A stretch of 52,960 nucleotides of DNA from Psychrobacter sp. PG1 (GTDB lineage Bacteria > Pseudomonadota > Gammaproteobacteria > Pseudomonadales > Moraxellaceae), in the NCBI RefSeq assembly GCF_014897815.1, contig NZ_JABUZG010000057.1:1-52960 (forward strand), read 5' to 3'. Below, one piece after another: positions 9,298 through 18,095 of the stretch (its first letter is position 1; the number at the start of each line of letters is the position of its first letter). The notes beneath the pieces were generated by a model, which was given only the letters and a program-made list of their open reading frames with translations, had not been told where the DNA came from and made no database searches. The translations under genes and the position numbers were made by a program.

Positions 9298-9375
9298 ATC
9301 TATCTCAAGTCGATGAGTTACATTTTATCGGTACTGTCCACATGAGCTTGAAAAAATAACTCATTCTAAGGCTAA
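9298..9375. repeat. Left copy of an imperfect direct repeat bracketing the DUF711 gene
   Basis: The segment starts with ATCTATCTC (9298-9306) and has its best-kept part at 9317-9363, with blocks GGTACT, ACATGAG and TGAAAAAATAA. The same blocks occur in the same order and spacing at 10824-10905. By eye the core is about 80% identical over some 47 bp. Confidence 0.65.
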
Positions 9376-9482
9376 CACTCTATGTATAATCGTAAAATAA
9401 AATTAGCATCGAGTAGTATATCGATAAATGTCCAGTTATTATAAGTTATTTTTTTGACTTAGATTAATAAACGGAGAAAACC

Positions 9483-10793
9483 ATGAATGATAGTCCTGAT
9501 ACTAACCAACCATTCAGTTTAGAGACGCTGCTAGACTTTGATATGCAAGAAAAATTAAAAGATAAAAATCTTTGCAAAGTACGCACAGTAACTACATTTA
9601 TCAATTTAGATTTGGACATGACAACATGGCATGCTGTGTTGGAAGAGGCTATTAAGCACTGTGAAAAAATAGTCGCAGGTTTAGATAATGAAGGCTATAC
9701 CGTACAATCAATACGTATAGTAACCAACCCGTTTGGTGAGTATCTAGATACTTCAAAGGTGTTAACTGCTGCCACTGGATTGGCTACCATCACTGATATT
9801 TTAGCGACGCTCAATAAAGGTAAAAATGGTCTGCGGGTTCGCTTTGCAATAGGAGAGGCTAAGACAGCACAAGAAATTAGCATTTTGCCCGAGCTTATTG
9901 CTCAATATGGCGATTTGTGCAATGCTTGTGTGAATGTCACCGCTAATGATATCGGTATCTTAGATAATGCATTGATTGAGCAATGTGCGAGCGCGGTACA
10001 AAATATTGCTAAACTCACACCTAGAGGGGAAGGTAATTTCAACTTTACGGTAAATTTTAACTGTGATGAATTTATTCCTTACTTTCCAGCGAGCTATCAT
10101 AGCGGTGAGGTGAATAAAGGCTTCGTTATTGGTCTTGAAACGCCTGATTTATTGGTAAAAACTTTGCAGCAGGTACGTAAGCAATCCAGCTTTGATTCTG
10201 CTAGTTATCAGCAACGTCAGCGCATTGCCTTTGATGCTTTGAGCGTAGCATTACAGTATCATATCGATAATGTCGATAGCTGCGTGAAACGACTTAACGC
10301 AGCCTCAGGGTGGAATTATCTAGGTATGGACACTTCACCCGCACCTTCTAAAGATTGTCATTCAATGGTTAAGGTTTACAAACTGCTTGGCGTTCCTTAT
10401 TTTGGCGCTTCGGGTACGGTTGAAATATCGGCTTTATTAACGAAAGTTTTTAAATCTATTACAGGTATCGATATTATTGGGTTTTCAGGATTGATGTTGG
10501 CAGTCACTGAGGATAAAGGATTAGCGCAAGCCACTATCGATAATGAGTTTGACATACCTATGTTATTAACCAATAGCGCTGTCTGCGGCATTGGTCTTGA
10601 TACAGTTCCTATTCCGGGGGATACACCTATCGATAAACTATGTGCCTTGATGCGAGATACGGGCACTATGGCTTATCGATTAAACAAACCTTTGACGGTC
10701 AGAGTGTTTCCGATACTAGAGCTTAAGGCTGGTGATATGACTCAATTTCAGAGTAGAGACTTATGTAATTGCGCTGTATTAGCTGTGCCTTGA
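9483..10793 (+). CDS. DUF711 family protein
   Basis: A 436-residue cytoplasmic protein of the DUF711 (UPF0210-related) family. Supporting blocks are KVRTVTTFINLDL at the start, CDEFIPYFPASYHSGEVNKGFVIGLETPDLL in the middle, and YKLLGVPYFGASGTVEISALLT and SAVCGIGLDTVPIPGDT towards the end. The biochemical role of the family is not established as far as I know. ATG 9483 follows ACGGAGAAAACC, a good ribosome site. It is bracketed by an imperfect direct repeat (9298-9375 and 10824-10905), has no co-directional neighbour within 350 bp, and is slightly more AT-rich than the flanking genes by eye, so recent insertion is possible. Confidence 0.85.
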   Translation: MNDSPDTNQPFSLETLLDFDMQEKLKDKNLCKVRTVTTFINLDLDMTTWHAVLEEAIKHCEKIVAGLDNEGYTVQSIRIVTNPFGEYLDTSKVLTAATGLATITDILATLNKGKNGLRVRFAIGEAKTAQEISILPELIAQYGDLCNACVNVTANDIGILDNALIEQCASAVQNIAKLTPRGEGNFNFTVNFNCDEFIPYFPASYHSGEVNKGFVIGLETPDLLVKTLQQVRKQSSFDSASYQQRQRIAFDALSVALQYHIDNVDSCVKRLNAASGWNYLGMDTSPAPSKDCHSMVKVYKLLGVPYFGASGTVEISALLTKVFKSITGIDIIGFSGLMLAVTEDKGLAQATIDNEFDIPMLLTNSAVCGIGLDTVPIPGDTPIDKLCALMRDTGTMAYRLNKPLTVRVFPILELKAGDMTQFQSRDLCNCAVLAVP

Positions 10794-10823
10794 ATTTAAG
10801 CACTAGTATTTATGATTTGTAAC

Positions 10824-10905
10824 ATCTATCTCGTTGAATCAGGGGGTTACGTTTTATTGGTACTCTTTACATGAGACTGAAAAAATAAACTCACCTACAA
10901 AGCCA
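10824..10905. repeat. Right copy of the imperfect direct repeat
   Basis: It starts with ATCTATCTC (10824-10832), with the core at 10846-10893 carrying GGTACT, ACATGAG and TGAAAAAATAA. It pairs with 9298-9375, about 1.53 kb to the left, in the same orientation. Confidence 0.65.
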
Positions 10906-10907
10906 AA

Positions 10908-10947
10908 TAAAAAGCCGCTCCCTACTTAAATAGAGAGCGGTTTTTTC
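10908..10947. terminator. Terminator between DUF711 gene and miaB (probably bidirectional)
   Basis: The arms CCGCTC (10915-10920) and GAGCGG (10935-10940) are flanked by A-rich sequence on the left and TTTTTTC on the right. It can serve the rightward DUF711 gene and the leftward miaB gene. Confidence 0.8.
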
Positions 10948-10971
10948 ATTTATACAGTTTTTTATAAAGGG

Positions 10972-12462
10972 TTAAGCCAAAACCTCAACCAGCTCGCCTT
11001 TTACCATATGCGGACTGACAAAATCAGTCACACGTACACTGACGATTTTACCCAGTAGCTCATCTACTTTATCAACGTCAAAAGGGAACATCACGGTACG
11101 GGTATTGTCCGCCGTGCCGATTAAGCAGTCAGGGTGACGATTGGCCACTTGCTCAACCAAGACGCGAGTCGTAGTGCCGACCATTTCATGGGTTTTGGCA
11201 AGGGTTGAATCGATAATAACCTGTTGAAATTCTGCCAAGCGTGCCTTTTTAGTTGCGAAACTCACATCATCAGGCAATTCTGCCGCCGGCGTACCCGGAC
11301 GCTTAGAATAGATAAAGCTGTAAGAATGATCGAAATTCAACTCTTTTGCCAAGTTCAAGGTATCTAGGAAATCTTGATCCGTCTCACCAGGGAAGCCAAT
11401 GATAAAGTCGCTCGATAAGTGAATATCAGGACGAATGGCTTTGAGCTTATTAATCTGATTGATATAAACATCGATTGTATGGTTGCGCTTCATCGCTGCC
11501 AAGATAGCATTTGAGCCACTTTGAACAGGCAGATGCAAGTGAGAAACCAGCTCTGGCAATTGTGCATAGGCATCAATAATGTCATCAGTGAACTCTAGCG
11601 GATGGCTGGTCGTATAGCGAATACGCTCAACACCATCGACATGCGAGACATAATGTAACAGCTCAGCGAAACGGCAAATACTGCCATCGTCTTTTTCACC
11701 GCGATAGCCGTTGACGTTTTGACCCAATAGGTTGATTTCACGCACGCCTTGCGCCGCTAAGCTATCAATCTCAGCCAATACGTCATCGAGTGGGCGTGAC
11801 AATTCTTCACCGCGGGTATAAGGCACCACGCAAAATGAGCAATACTTTGAGCAACCTTCCATGATAGAGACAAAGGCTTTAAAGCCTTCTACTCTTGGCT
11901 CAGGTAAAAAGTCGAATTTTTCAATACTTGGGAAGGATACGTCAACTGTGCCGATGCGATTTTTTGGTGCGATTTCACGCTGCTCATGTGATTGATCATA
12001 CAGCTCTGGCAAACGGTGTAATGTCTGCGGGCCAAATACCATATCAACATAAGGCGCGCGCTTTTGAATGTTATCGCCTTCTTGTGAGGCAACACAGCCA
12101 CCGACACCGATCACAAGATCAGGACGCTTTTCTTTTAGTTTGCGCCAGCGACCCAATTCTGAAAATACCTTTTCTTGCGCTTTTTCGCGGATAGAGCAGG
12201 TATTCATCAGCAGCACATCGGCTTCATCGATATCATGCGTGACTTCCATACCATGGGAATCACCGAGCACATCCAGCATTTTGCCAGAATCATAGACGTT
12301 CATCTGACAGCCCTGCGTAGTGACAAAGACTTTCTTAGTCGCTGTTTTGACAGGTGCTTGGGCTGAACTTGATTCTTTGAGTGCAGTGACAGCAGGCGCA
12401 GTAGCGGTTGTTTCAGCGACAGCAGTGTCATCGATGCGGGGATTAAATACAGTAACACTCAT
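10972..12462 (-). CDS. miaB: tRNA-2-methylthio-N6-dimethylallyladenosine synthase
   Basis: Radical-SAM methylthiotransferase that adds the methylthio group to i6A37 of tRNAs. The N-terminal UPF0004 domain carries three cluster cysteines ([25 protein letters not shown]). The radical-SAM motif CSKYCSFC follows with VVPYTRGEE, then a C-terminal TRAM domain ending in [10 protein letters not shown]. It has 496 residues, about 20-50 more than usual, because of an Ala/Thr-rich N-terminal leader (residues 1-43) before [10 protein letters not shown]. The start at 12462 has AAGGATAAG-type upstream sequence. It is divergent from the lytic transglycosylase gene. Confidence 0.97.
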   Translation of the reverse strand: MSVTVFNPRIDDTAVAETTATAPAVTALKESSSAQAPVKTATKKVFVTTQGCQMNVYDSGKMLDVLGDSHGMEVTHDIDEADVLLMNTCSIREKAQEKVFSELGRWRKLKEKRPDLVIGVGGCVASQEGDNIQKRAPYVDMVFGPQTLHRLPELYDQSHEQREIAPKNRIGTVDVSFPSIEKFDFLPEPRVEGFKAFVSIMEGCSKYCSFCVVPYTRGEELSRPLDDVLAEIDSLAAQGVREINLLGQNVNGYRGEKDDGSICRFAELLHYVSHVDGVERIRYTTSHPLEFTDDIIDAYAQLPELVSHLHLPVQSGSNAILAAMKRNHTIDVYINQINKLKAIRPDIHLSSDFIIGFPGETDQDFLDTLNLAKELNFDHSYSFIYSKRPGTPAAELPDDVSFATKKARLAEFQQVIIDSTLAKTHEMVGTTTRVLVEQVANRHPDCLIGTADNTRTVMFPFDVDKVDELLGKIVSVRVTDFVSPHMVKGELVEVLA

Positions 12463-12848
12463 AAGGATAAGTCCATGATTGACTAAAATATAGCGTGATA
12501 GGTGATTAACGGGTGGCGTATTTTATCACAACCCTATGACAATGTGAAAAATTAGCAGCGTCAATTGTTGGTCGTTATGATAAATTATTTATAACAGTAT
12601 CAATTATTTACTGCTGCTAGTAACGCGTTTGGCAAAAATTATGGCTTGCTATCACTTCTATGTTACACCGTGCTATCGTATTTATTAACAAAAGGTAAAG
12701 GTGATGGTTGAAAGTGCAACGAGTATAGTATGATGAATGCGACCATATTAGCGCGATTAATTAAATCGCGATTTACGCCGTTTTGGCATTGTTATGCTAA
12801 ATATATTATTTAGCCAAATCATTTGGACACATTACAAAGAGAGTCAGT
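12463..12848. promoter_or_regulatory. Divergent intergenic region miaB/slt with a palindrome
   Basis: A 386-bp AT-rich spacer must hold promoters for both divergent genes. It contains an inverted repeat with arms CGCGATT (12752-12758) and AATCGCG (12764-12770) around AATTA. No T run follows, so a protein-binding site is more likely than a terminator. No clear -35/-10 pair could be assigned. Confidence 0.4.
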
Positions 12849-14987
12849 ATGACAAAGCCGCAGGTTGCTCATAGCATCAAGGATAGAGAATCTATTAAGC
12901 AAAATGAAGATGCAAAACGATTGAAAGCAAGGACGCTACGAGTCAGTGCGTTAAGTTTGGCGACAGCAATGAGTGCGCTAGGATTGTCACAGGTGGCTTG
13001 TGCTGAGCTGACGTGGGGCGAAGAGGACAGTTATCAGCAAGAAGGCAGCTATCAACAAAACAGTGGCTATCAGTCAGACAATGGTGTGAGCTCATTTACA
13101 GCAGCGGCAATTGCGGCAGAACGCGGTGATGTCAGTGCCTTATACAATTATGAGCAAGCGATGAGCGGCGGTTTGTTTGCCATGTATCCCACTTATTGGC
13201 GGATGAATTTAGATCTTAATTCGCAAAGTTCGGCGGCAGTATCACAGTTTGTGCGTCAATATCCAAATACGGTAATGGCAGAAAAGCTGGTGGCCGATTT
13301 TGCTGAGACCAAAGCAGGCTCCAATGATTACGCCTCAGTACGCCAAGTTGCGAATTTGATTACCAATGCGGATGCCAGTGAGCGCTGTGCGGTTGCGCTT
13401 GGGTTCAATAATGGCGGCGATACTATGCGGGCTATGGCAGCCAAGTCTGAAGTTTGGTTGACGACCAAAAAGCAGCCAGCCTTGTGTGACCAGCTCGCGA
13501 TGGAGATGAATAATAACGCGCTGATTAGCAATGAGGATCGTGCGGCTCGGCTCAAGCGTATGCTACGTAAAGGCAAAACGGGTGACATTATGGCATTGTC
13601 ATCACGTTTAGGAACGCCCATTGCTTATTCAGCATTGAGTGAGATTCAACTGAATCCGTCTGCTTTTTTTAGCCGTTTTAGTCGAGAACCTGCCAGTCAA
13701 AACAATCAATACCTATATCTATATGCTATGGGACGCGTTGCTGACAAGTCTTACCGTGAAGCTGCATTACAGTTAGATTTTGATGTTAAGCAAGACAATC
13801 AGCGTTCAGTTAAATTGTTGAATGCGGAGACTCGTCGCTATGCGTATCGCATCCTTGGGGTGCAACGTATGAATCATAATACGGATGATGGTTTTAATGC
13901 TGAGGCGGTTGACTGGTTCCGCAATAGCCTAGACGAAGATTTTAATTTTGAAGAAGCCGAAGATTATGCCATGGCAGCGATTCGCTTTAGCCGCTGGGAT
14001 GATGTGGTCGAAGCCATCTCAAAAATGGAGGCTGAAACCCAAAAAAGTGACCAGTGGCAATATTGGCTGGCTCGCGCTTACGAGCAATCAAGCGATGCAA
14101 ACAAGCGTAATACTGCTAAAAAAATGTATCAAAACTTGGCAAAAAATAATGACTATTATGGCTTAATGGCAAAGGATAAAGTGGGTCAGCGCTTTGATGC
14201 CAGTCGTTTGGGTGGTAATAACTTACCGAATGTCAGTACCGCTGATCGCGCACGTGTCATGCAAGATGCCAACTTTGCACGTGCTTTTGCTCTATATAAT
14301 GCTGACGCCAGCCGTGCCTATGCCAATCGTGAATGGAACTGGGCAGTAAAGCAGGCGCGCGACAAGCGTGATGATAACTTGATTATTGCCGCTGCTCGTC
14401 AAGCCTATGATATGGGCTGGCTCGACCGAGCAATTTATGCCGTTGATAATACTGATAGAGTAGACAGCTTAGCGTTATCACATCCGATGCCGCATCAAGA
14501 TGCAGTCGTACGTTATAGTCAGTCTGCTGGTATCGATCCTGCTTGGGCTTATGGCATTATGCGTCAAGAAAGTCGTTTTGTTGCATCAGCACGCTCAAAC
14601 GTTGGTGCCAGTGGTTTGATGCAGGTGATGCCTGACACAGCAAAATATATTGCTCGAAATTTAGGTGAGACCTATAGCGCCAGCCGTGCCAATAGTGGCG
14701 ATACCAATATTCGTTATGGCACGTGGTATATGGGTGATATTTTCGGTAAGCTAAACCGTCAACCTGTGTTGGCAACGGCTGGTTATAATGCGGGTCCGAA
14801 CAATGCCAAGCGTTGGCAACCAGTATATGGTTCGCTCGCAGCCGACCAGTACGTCGAGTCGATTGCCTTTCCTGAAACCCGTAATTACGTCAAGCACGTG
14901 ATGGAAAATGCCACCATTTATAGCAGTCTATTAGGTCGTAGTCAGCCTATTAGCCAGCGCATGGGCACGATACCTGCCGCGTTCTAA
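12849..14987 (+). CDS. slt: Soluble lytic murein transglycosylase
   Basis: Periplasmic enzyme that cleaves peptidoglycan glycan strands to 1,6-anhydromuramyl products. Residues 1-53 hold a long N-region and a signal peptide (LRVSALSLATAMSALGLSQVACAE). A helical superhelix region covers about 90-540. The C-terminal SLT domain starts near residue 555 (DPAWAYGIMRQESRFVASA, with catalytic Glu in RQES, then GASGLMQVMPDTAKYIA and AGYNAGPNNAKRW). It has 712 residues, a little longer than E. coli Slt70. A Gln/Ser/Tyr-rich spacer after the signal peptide (SYQQEGSYQQNSGYQ) is unusual. The products are the kind of substrate acted on by AmpD, encoded at 22580-23167. Confidence 0.93.
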   Translation: MTKPQVAHSIKDRESIKQNEDAKRLKARTLRVSALSLATAMSALGLSQVACAELTWGEEDSYQQEGSYQQNSGYQSDNGVSSFTAAAIAAERGDVSALYNYEQAMSGGLFAMYPTYWRMNLDLNSQSSAAVSQFVRQYPNTVMAEKLVADFAETKAGSNDYASVRQVANLITNADASERCAVALGFNNGGDTMRAMAAKSEVWLTTKKQPALCDQLAMEMNNNALISNEDRAARLKRMLRKGKTGDIMALSSRLGTPIAYSALSEIQLNPSAFFSRFSREPASQNNQYLYLYAMGRVADKSYREAALQLDFDVKQDNQRSVKLLNAETRRYAYRILGVQRMNHNTDDGFNAEAVDWFRNSLDEDFNFEEAEDYAMAAIRFSRWDDVVEAISKMEAETQKSDQWQYWLARAYEQSSDANKRNTAKKMYQNLAKNNDYYGLMAKDKVGQRFDASRLGGNNLPNVSTADRARVMQDANFARAFALYNADASRAYANREWNWAVKQARDKRDDNLIIAAARQAYDMGWLDRAIYAVDNTDRVDSLALSHPMPHQDAVVRYSQSAGIDPAWAYGIMRQESRFVASARSNVGASGLMQVMPDTAKYIARNLGETYSASRANSGDTNIRYGTWYMGDIFGKLNRQPVLATAGYNAGPNNAKRWQPVYGSLAADQYVESIAFPETRNYVKHVMENATIYSSLLGRSQPISQRMGTIPAAF

Positions 14988-15004
14988 AATGCTAATGTAT
15001 AAAC

Positions 15005-15044
15005 CAAAAAAACCATTCGTGAGCAATCATTAATGGTTTTTTCA
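15005..15044 (+). terminator. Terminator of slt
   Basis: An 11-bp stem (15007-15017 with 15032-15042) with arms AAAAAACCATT/AATGGTTTTTT lies 20 bp past the slt stop. Confidence 0.85.
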
Positions 15045-15526
15045 TGTCACTTTATGTCACTTTTGATCGTGCAATCAAAACTAGTTTTGTCTTGACGCGA
15101 TGCCTAATTCGACGCCCAACCTCGCTGATGATGACATGCTAACGTTGCGATATTTTTGTACTATTGATGCTATCATTAGCTTATGTTTACGTTTCTGCTA
15201 TAGATTAAAAAAAACGTTTTGCTACCATTGCATCAATTAGTGTCTTTTATACGTGCTTATAATAAGTGCTTATCAATCAACGCACACATTTTTGTTAGCT
15301 CTATTCTTAGTTTTATCAGTGTTTATACGTCGAACACTATTAGCTAAACGATAGCCCATGTTTTTATCATTGCTAGATGCCTTCAGCCCCTATGATCAAA
15401 AAATATTTCAATCTGTCCCTGTTATTAAAAGTTAGGCATCAGTCATCTATTCAGCAGATGCAGGTGCGCTCGCTATCTACTCTGACGCCAGATTTAAACC
15501 AATCAAGCTCGATAACTAATACATCT
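15045..15526. other. Gene-poor AT-rich stretch before the RNase T2-like gene
   Basis: No gene is convincing here. The downstream reading frame is open back to an ATG at 15377, but residues from there are polar, follow no ribosome site, and would bury the signal peptide. The rest is AT-rich and presumably carries the promoter for the next gene. Confidence 0.5.
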
Positions 15527-16168
15527 ATGGATAAACTAAATAAGACGCTAAGTATCGGTGCATTAGTGATATTGCAAGGCGTTATGATGATGCCGGTACA
15601 TGCCGCGAGCGCTGTTAAGAGCGGACAGCGTGTGTTGATGATTGAGATGACGCCAGCATTGTGTAGCATACAGCCGACACGTGCCCGCATGCGTCAATGC
15701 TTGGAAGGTTATTCGTTGACAGTATCAGGTCTGGATATGGGCTATGGTGAGCGCTGCGGACGCGGTAGTGAGCCACGTCTGACACCGTTACAGTTAAAAG
15801 TCGTCAACCGTATTATGCCTGATACGACAGTACGTAGCCAAGCTTGGCAGCGTTATGGGGCGTGTAGTCCACTTAGTGCCAGTAGTTATTTTCGCCAGAT
15901 TACCAATTACGCTGGCGCATTAAAGCTGCCTAATGAGCTTAATACGGGTAATAGCTATACAGTTTCTAAATCTCGATTTATCAGTCAAATGACCCAGCTT
16001 AACAGTGGCATGTCCTCAAACAGTATTGATTTGATTTGCCAAGCGGGCAGTCGTCGTCAATCAACATTGACAGATATCCATATTTGTTATGAAGGGAGCG
16101 AATTTGGCACATGTCATAATGTTGTGAATAATTGTGGCAGTAAATTCGTCATTTCAGGTGGGAAATAG
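15527..16168 (+). CDS. Secreted RNase T2-fold protein lacking the catalytic residues
   Basis: From ATG 15527 the protein has 213 residues and begins with a good signal peptide (KTLSIGALVILQGVMMMPVHAASA). The rest can be followed along E. coli RNase I from memory: the first Cys pair (TPALC, MRQCLEGY), the CAS I position SLTVSGLDMG against LTVHGLWPG, IMPDTTVRSQAWQRYGAC against the CAS II region ending in KHGAC, LICQ against LTCQ, and NNCGSKFVIS against NCGKTFVI. Both catalytic His are replaced (Ser 67 and Tyr 110) and the CAS II Glu is Ala. Eight Cys are kept, so the fold is probably maintained by disulfides. I infer a periplasmic binding or inhibitor role rather than RNA cleavage. A start at 15377 would add 50 polar residues. 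Confidence 0.75.
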   Translation: MDKLNKTLSIGALVILQGVMMMPVHAASAVKSGQRVLMIEMTPALCSIQPTRARMRQCLEGYSLTVSGLDMGYGERCGRGSEPRLTPLQLKVVNRIMPDTTVRSQAWQRYGACSPLSASSYFRQITNYAGALKLPNELNTGNSYTVSKSRFISQMTQLNSGMSSNSIDLICQAGSRRQSTLTDIHICYEGSEFGTCHNVVNNCGSKFVISGGK

Positions 16169-16540
16169 TTTTTTTAGCCCATTTAAATGCTTATTGTTTG
16201 AATTGAGGACACGCCCTAATAATACTCGCTTATTTTAAGTGTTGTATCCACTGTATACAACGCTTCTCAATGCTGTTATCAGCTGCCTTTTATTGCTTTC
16301 TAGCACTTTATCCGTATAGGTTTACAGTAGATATAAAAATCCTCCCGTATAAAATGTAACAATATAATCGGTGGTCGGCGTCTTATTGTCTCTAGACGAT
16401 TTGCTGAACGAAGTGCTACACTAGCTCTCGGTTTATGACTGCTATATTCAGTAGGCAAGTCGCTATTTACAACGATAGTCATCCATTAGAACCATCAATC
16501 AGAATCATGAATTATCTAATCTATAATTAGGGAGTATTCA
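16169..16540. other. Spacer upstream of mdh
   Basis: This 372-bp stretch has no supported gene. A 60-codon minus-strand frame (16300-16482) has no family features. A TATAAT-like box near 16520 lies close to the mdh start but lacks a clear -35 partner. Confidence 0.4.
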
Positions 16541-17530
16541 ATGTCAATGAAACAGCCTTTACGTGTTGCCGTCACTGGTGCCGCTGGTAATATCAGCTAT
16601 GCTATGTTATTTCGTATTGCATCTGGCGAGATGCTAGGTAAAGATCAGCCAGTTATTTTGCAATTGCTTGAAATCGCTCCAGCACTTGACGCCCTAAAGG
16701 GTGTGGTCATGGAATTAGAAGATTGTGCATTCCCTTTATTAGCAGGTATTGTGCAGACTGATGATGCGACGGTTGCATTCAAAGATGTTGACTATGCTCT
16801 GCTAGTCGGTTCACGTCCTCGTGGTCCAGGTATGGAACGTAAAGATTTGCTAGAAGCCAACGCTGCGATTTTCTCAGCACAAGGTAAAGCATTGAATGAC
16901 GTTGCAAGCCGTGACGTAAAAGTATTGGTTGTCGGTAACCCTGCCAACACCAACGCCCTTATCGCTCAGCGTAATGCACCAGATCTTGATCCACGTAACT
17001 TCACTGCGATGACTCGTCTAGATCATAACCGTGCCATGGCACAGTTGGCTGGCAAAACTGACAGCACAGTAAATGACGTGAAAAAAATGATCATCTGGGG
17101 CAACCATTCATCAACGCAGTATCCTGATCTGACTGCTGCTACTGTCAACGGTAAGCCTGCATTAGATTTGGTTGATCGCGAATGGTACGAAGCGACTTAT
17201 ATCCCAGAAGTACAACAACGTGGCGCTGCAATCATTAAAGCACGCGGTGCATCATCTGCCGCTTCTGCTGCCAACGCGGCCATTGCACACGTACGTACGT
17301 GGGCATTGGGTACTGATGAGAATGATTGGGTATCGATGGGCGTTTATTCAAACGGCGAATACGGTATCGCAAAAGGTTTAATCTACTCATTCCCATGCAC
17401 GTGCACTAACGGCGATTGGTCTATCGTAGATGGCGTTGATGTGTCATCAAATTTCTCTAAAGAGAAAATGGCAGCGACTGAGCAAGAGCTTAGCGAAGAG
17501 CGTGATGCAGTAGCACACCTGCTTCCATAA
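16541..17530 (+). CDS. mdh: Malate dehydrogenase
   Basis: NAD-dependent malate dehydrogenase of the TCA cycle, interconverting malate and oxaloacetate in the cytoplasm. Visible blocks are the Rossmann start [20 protein letters not shown], substrate Arg residues in [42 protein letters not shown], and the catalytic His in [13 protein letters not shown]. At 329 residues it is the larger, cytosolic-type MDH rather than the 312-residue E. coli type. ATG 16541 follows AGGGAGTATTCA. The gene is single, with a terminator at 17586-17617. Confidence 0.97.
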   Translation: MSMKQPLRVAVTGAAGNISYAMLFRIASGEMLGKDQPVILQLLEIAPALDALKGVVMELEDCAFPLLAGIVQTDDATVAFKDVDYALLVGSRPRGPGMERKDLLEANAAIFSAQGKALNDVASRDVKVLVVGNPANTNALIAQRNAPDLDPRNFTAMTRLDHNRAMAQLAGKTDSTVNDVKKMIIWGNHSSTQYPDLTAATVNGKPALDLVDREWYEATYIPEVQQRGAAIIKARGASSAASAANAAIAHVRTWALGTDENDWVSMGVYSNGEYGIAKGLIYSFPCTCTNGDWSIVDGVDVSSNFSKEKMAATEQELSEERDAVAHLLP

Positions 17531-17585
17531 GCCGCCAATGTCACAATGTCATCATGTCATAAAACTGTTATATAGAAATTGATCT

Positions 17586-17617
17586 AAAAAAGCCCTCTAA
17601 TGTAGAGGGTTTTTTTG
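17586..17617 (+). terminator. Terminator of mdh
   Basis: The stem CCCTCTA/TAGAGGG (17593-17599 with 17603-17609) extends with A/T pairs and is followed by a run of seven T. Confidence 0.9.
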
Positions 17618-17757
17618 TGTCTTGTCTGCCTATCCAAATACAATTGATAACGTTAGATACACGTTGATTAACAGCTATTAAAATAAAGCTTGCTACAATA
17701 AATGTGTCAATTTAGATAATAAACACAAAGACACTCGTACCATTTAAGGAGAAAAAC

Positions 17758-17997
17758 ATGTTGGGTGAACCAGAATACAATATGAATGAATTATTTGCAC
17801 AGTTGGGACTTGATAGCTCAGATGCAGCGATTGACAGTTTTATTGAAAATAATCAGTTGGATAAAGAAGAGAAGTTGATAGAAGCGAGAATTTGGACAGA
17901 CAATCAGCGTGCTTTTCTACAAGAAGAATGGGAAAAAGATGCGGAATGGGTAGAGGTCATCGATGACTTAAACGTACGTATGCATCCAGATGCTTAG
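17758..17997 (+). CDS. DUF2789 family small protein
   Basis: A 79-residue acidic protein. The pattern MNELFAQLGLDSSDAAIDSFI near the start and ARIWTDNQRAFLQEEWEKDAEWVEVIDDLNVRM at the end matches the DUF2789 family as I know it. It is helical and cytoplasmic, of unknown function. ATG 17758 has a strong AAGGAGAAAAAC site. The gene is monocistronic, with terminators before and after it. Confidence 0.88.
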   Translation: MLGEPEYNMNELFAQLGLDSSDAAIDSFIENNQLDKEEKLIEARIWTDNQRAFLQEEWEKDAEWVEVIDDLNVRMHPDA

Positions 17998-18010
17998 AAA
18001 AACCCCATTA

Positions 18011-18052
18011 AATAAAAACCCACTAACGTTATAAACGCTGTGGGTTTTTTTA
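18011..18052. terminator. Terminator between the DUF2789 gene and ribF
   Basis: The arms AAAACCCAC (18015-18023) and GTGGGTTTT (18040-18048) are followed by T residues. With A runs on the other side it may also stop leftward transcripts leaving ribF. Confidence 0.8.
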
Positions 18053-18095
18053 TAAATTATAGATATCGAGGGTCGCATTTAAGCTTAATAGCAAC

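Noticed and set aside
16300..16482. 60-codon minus-strand frame upstream of mdh
   Set aside because: No ribosome site or recognisable motif; lies in a promoter-type spacer.
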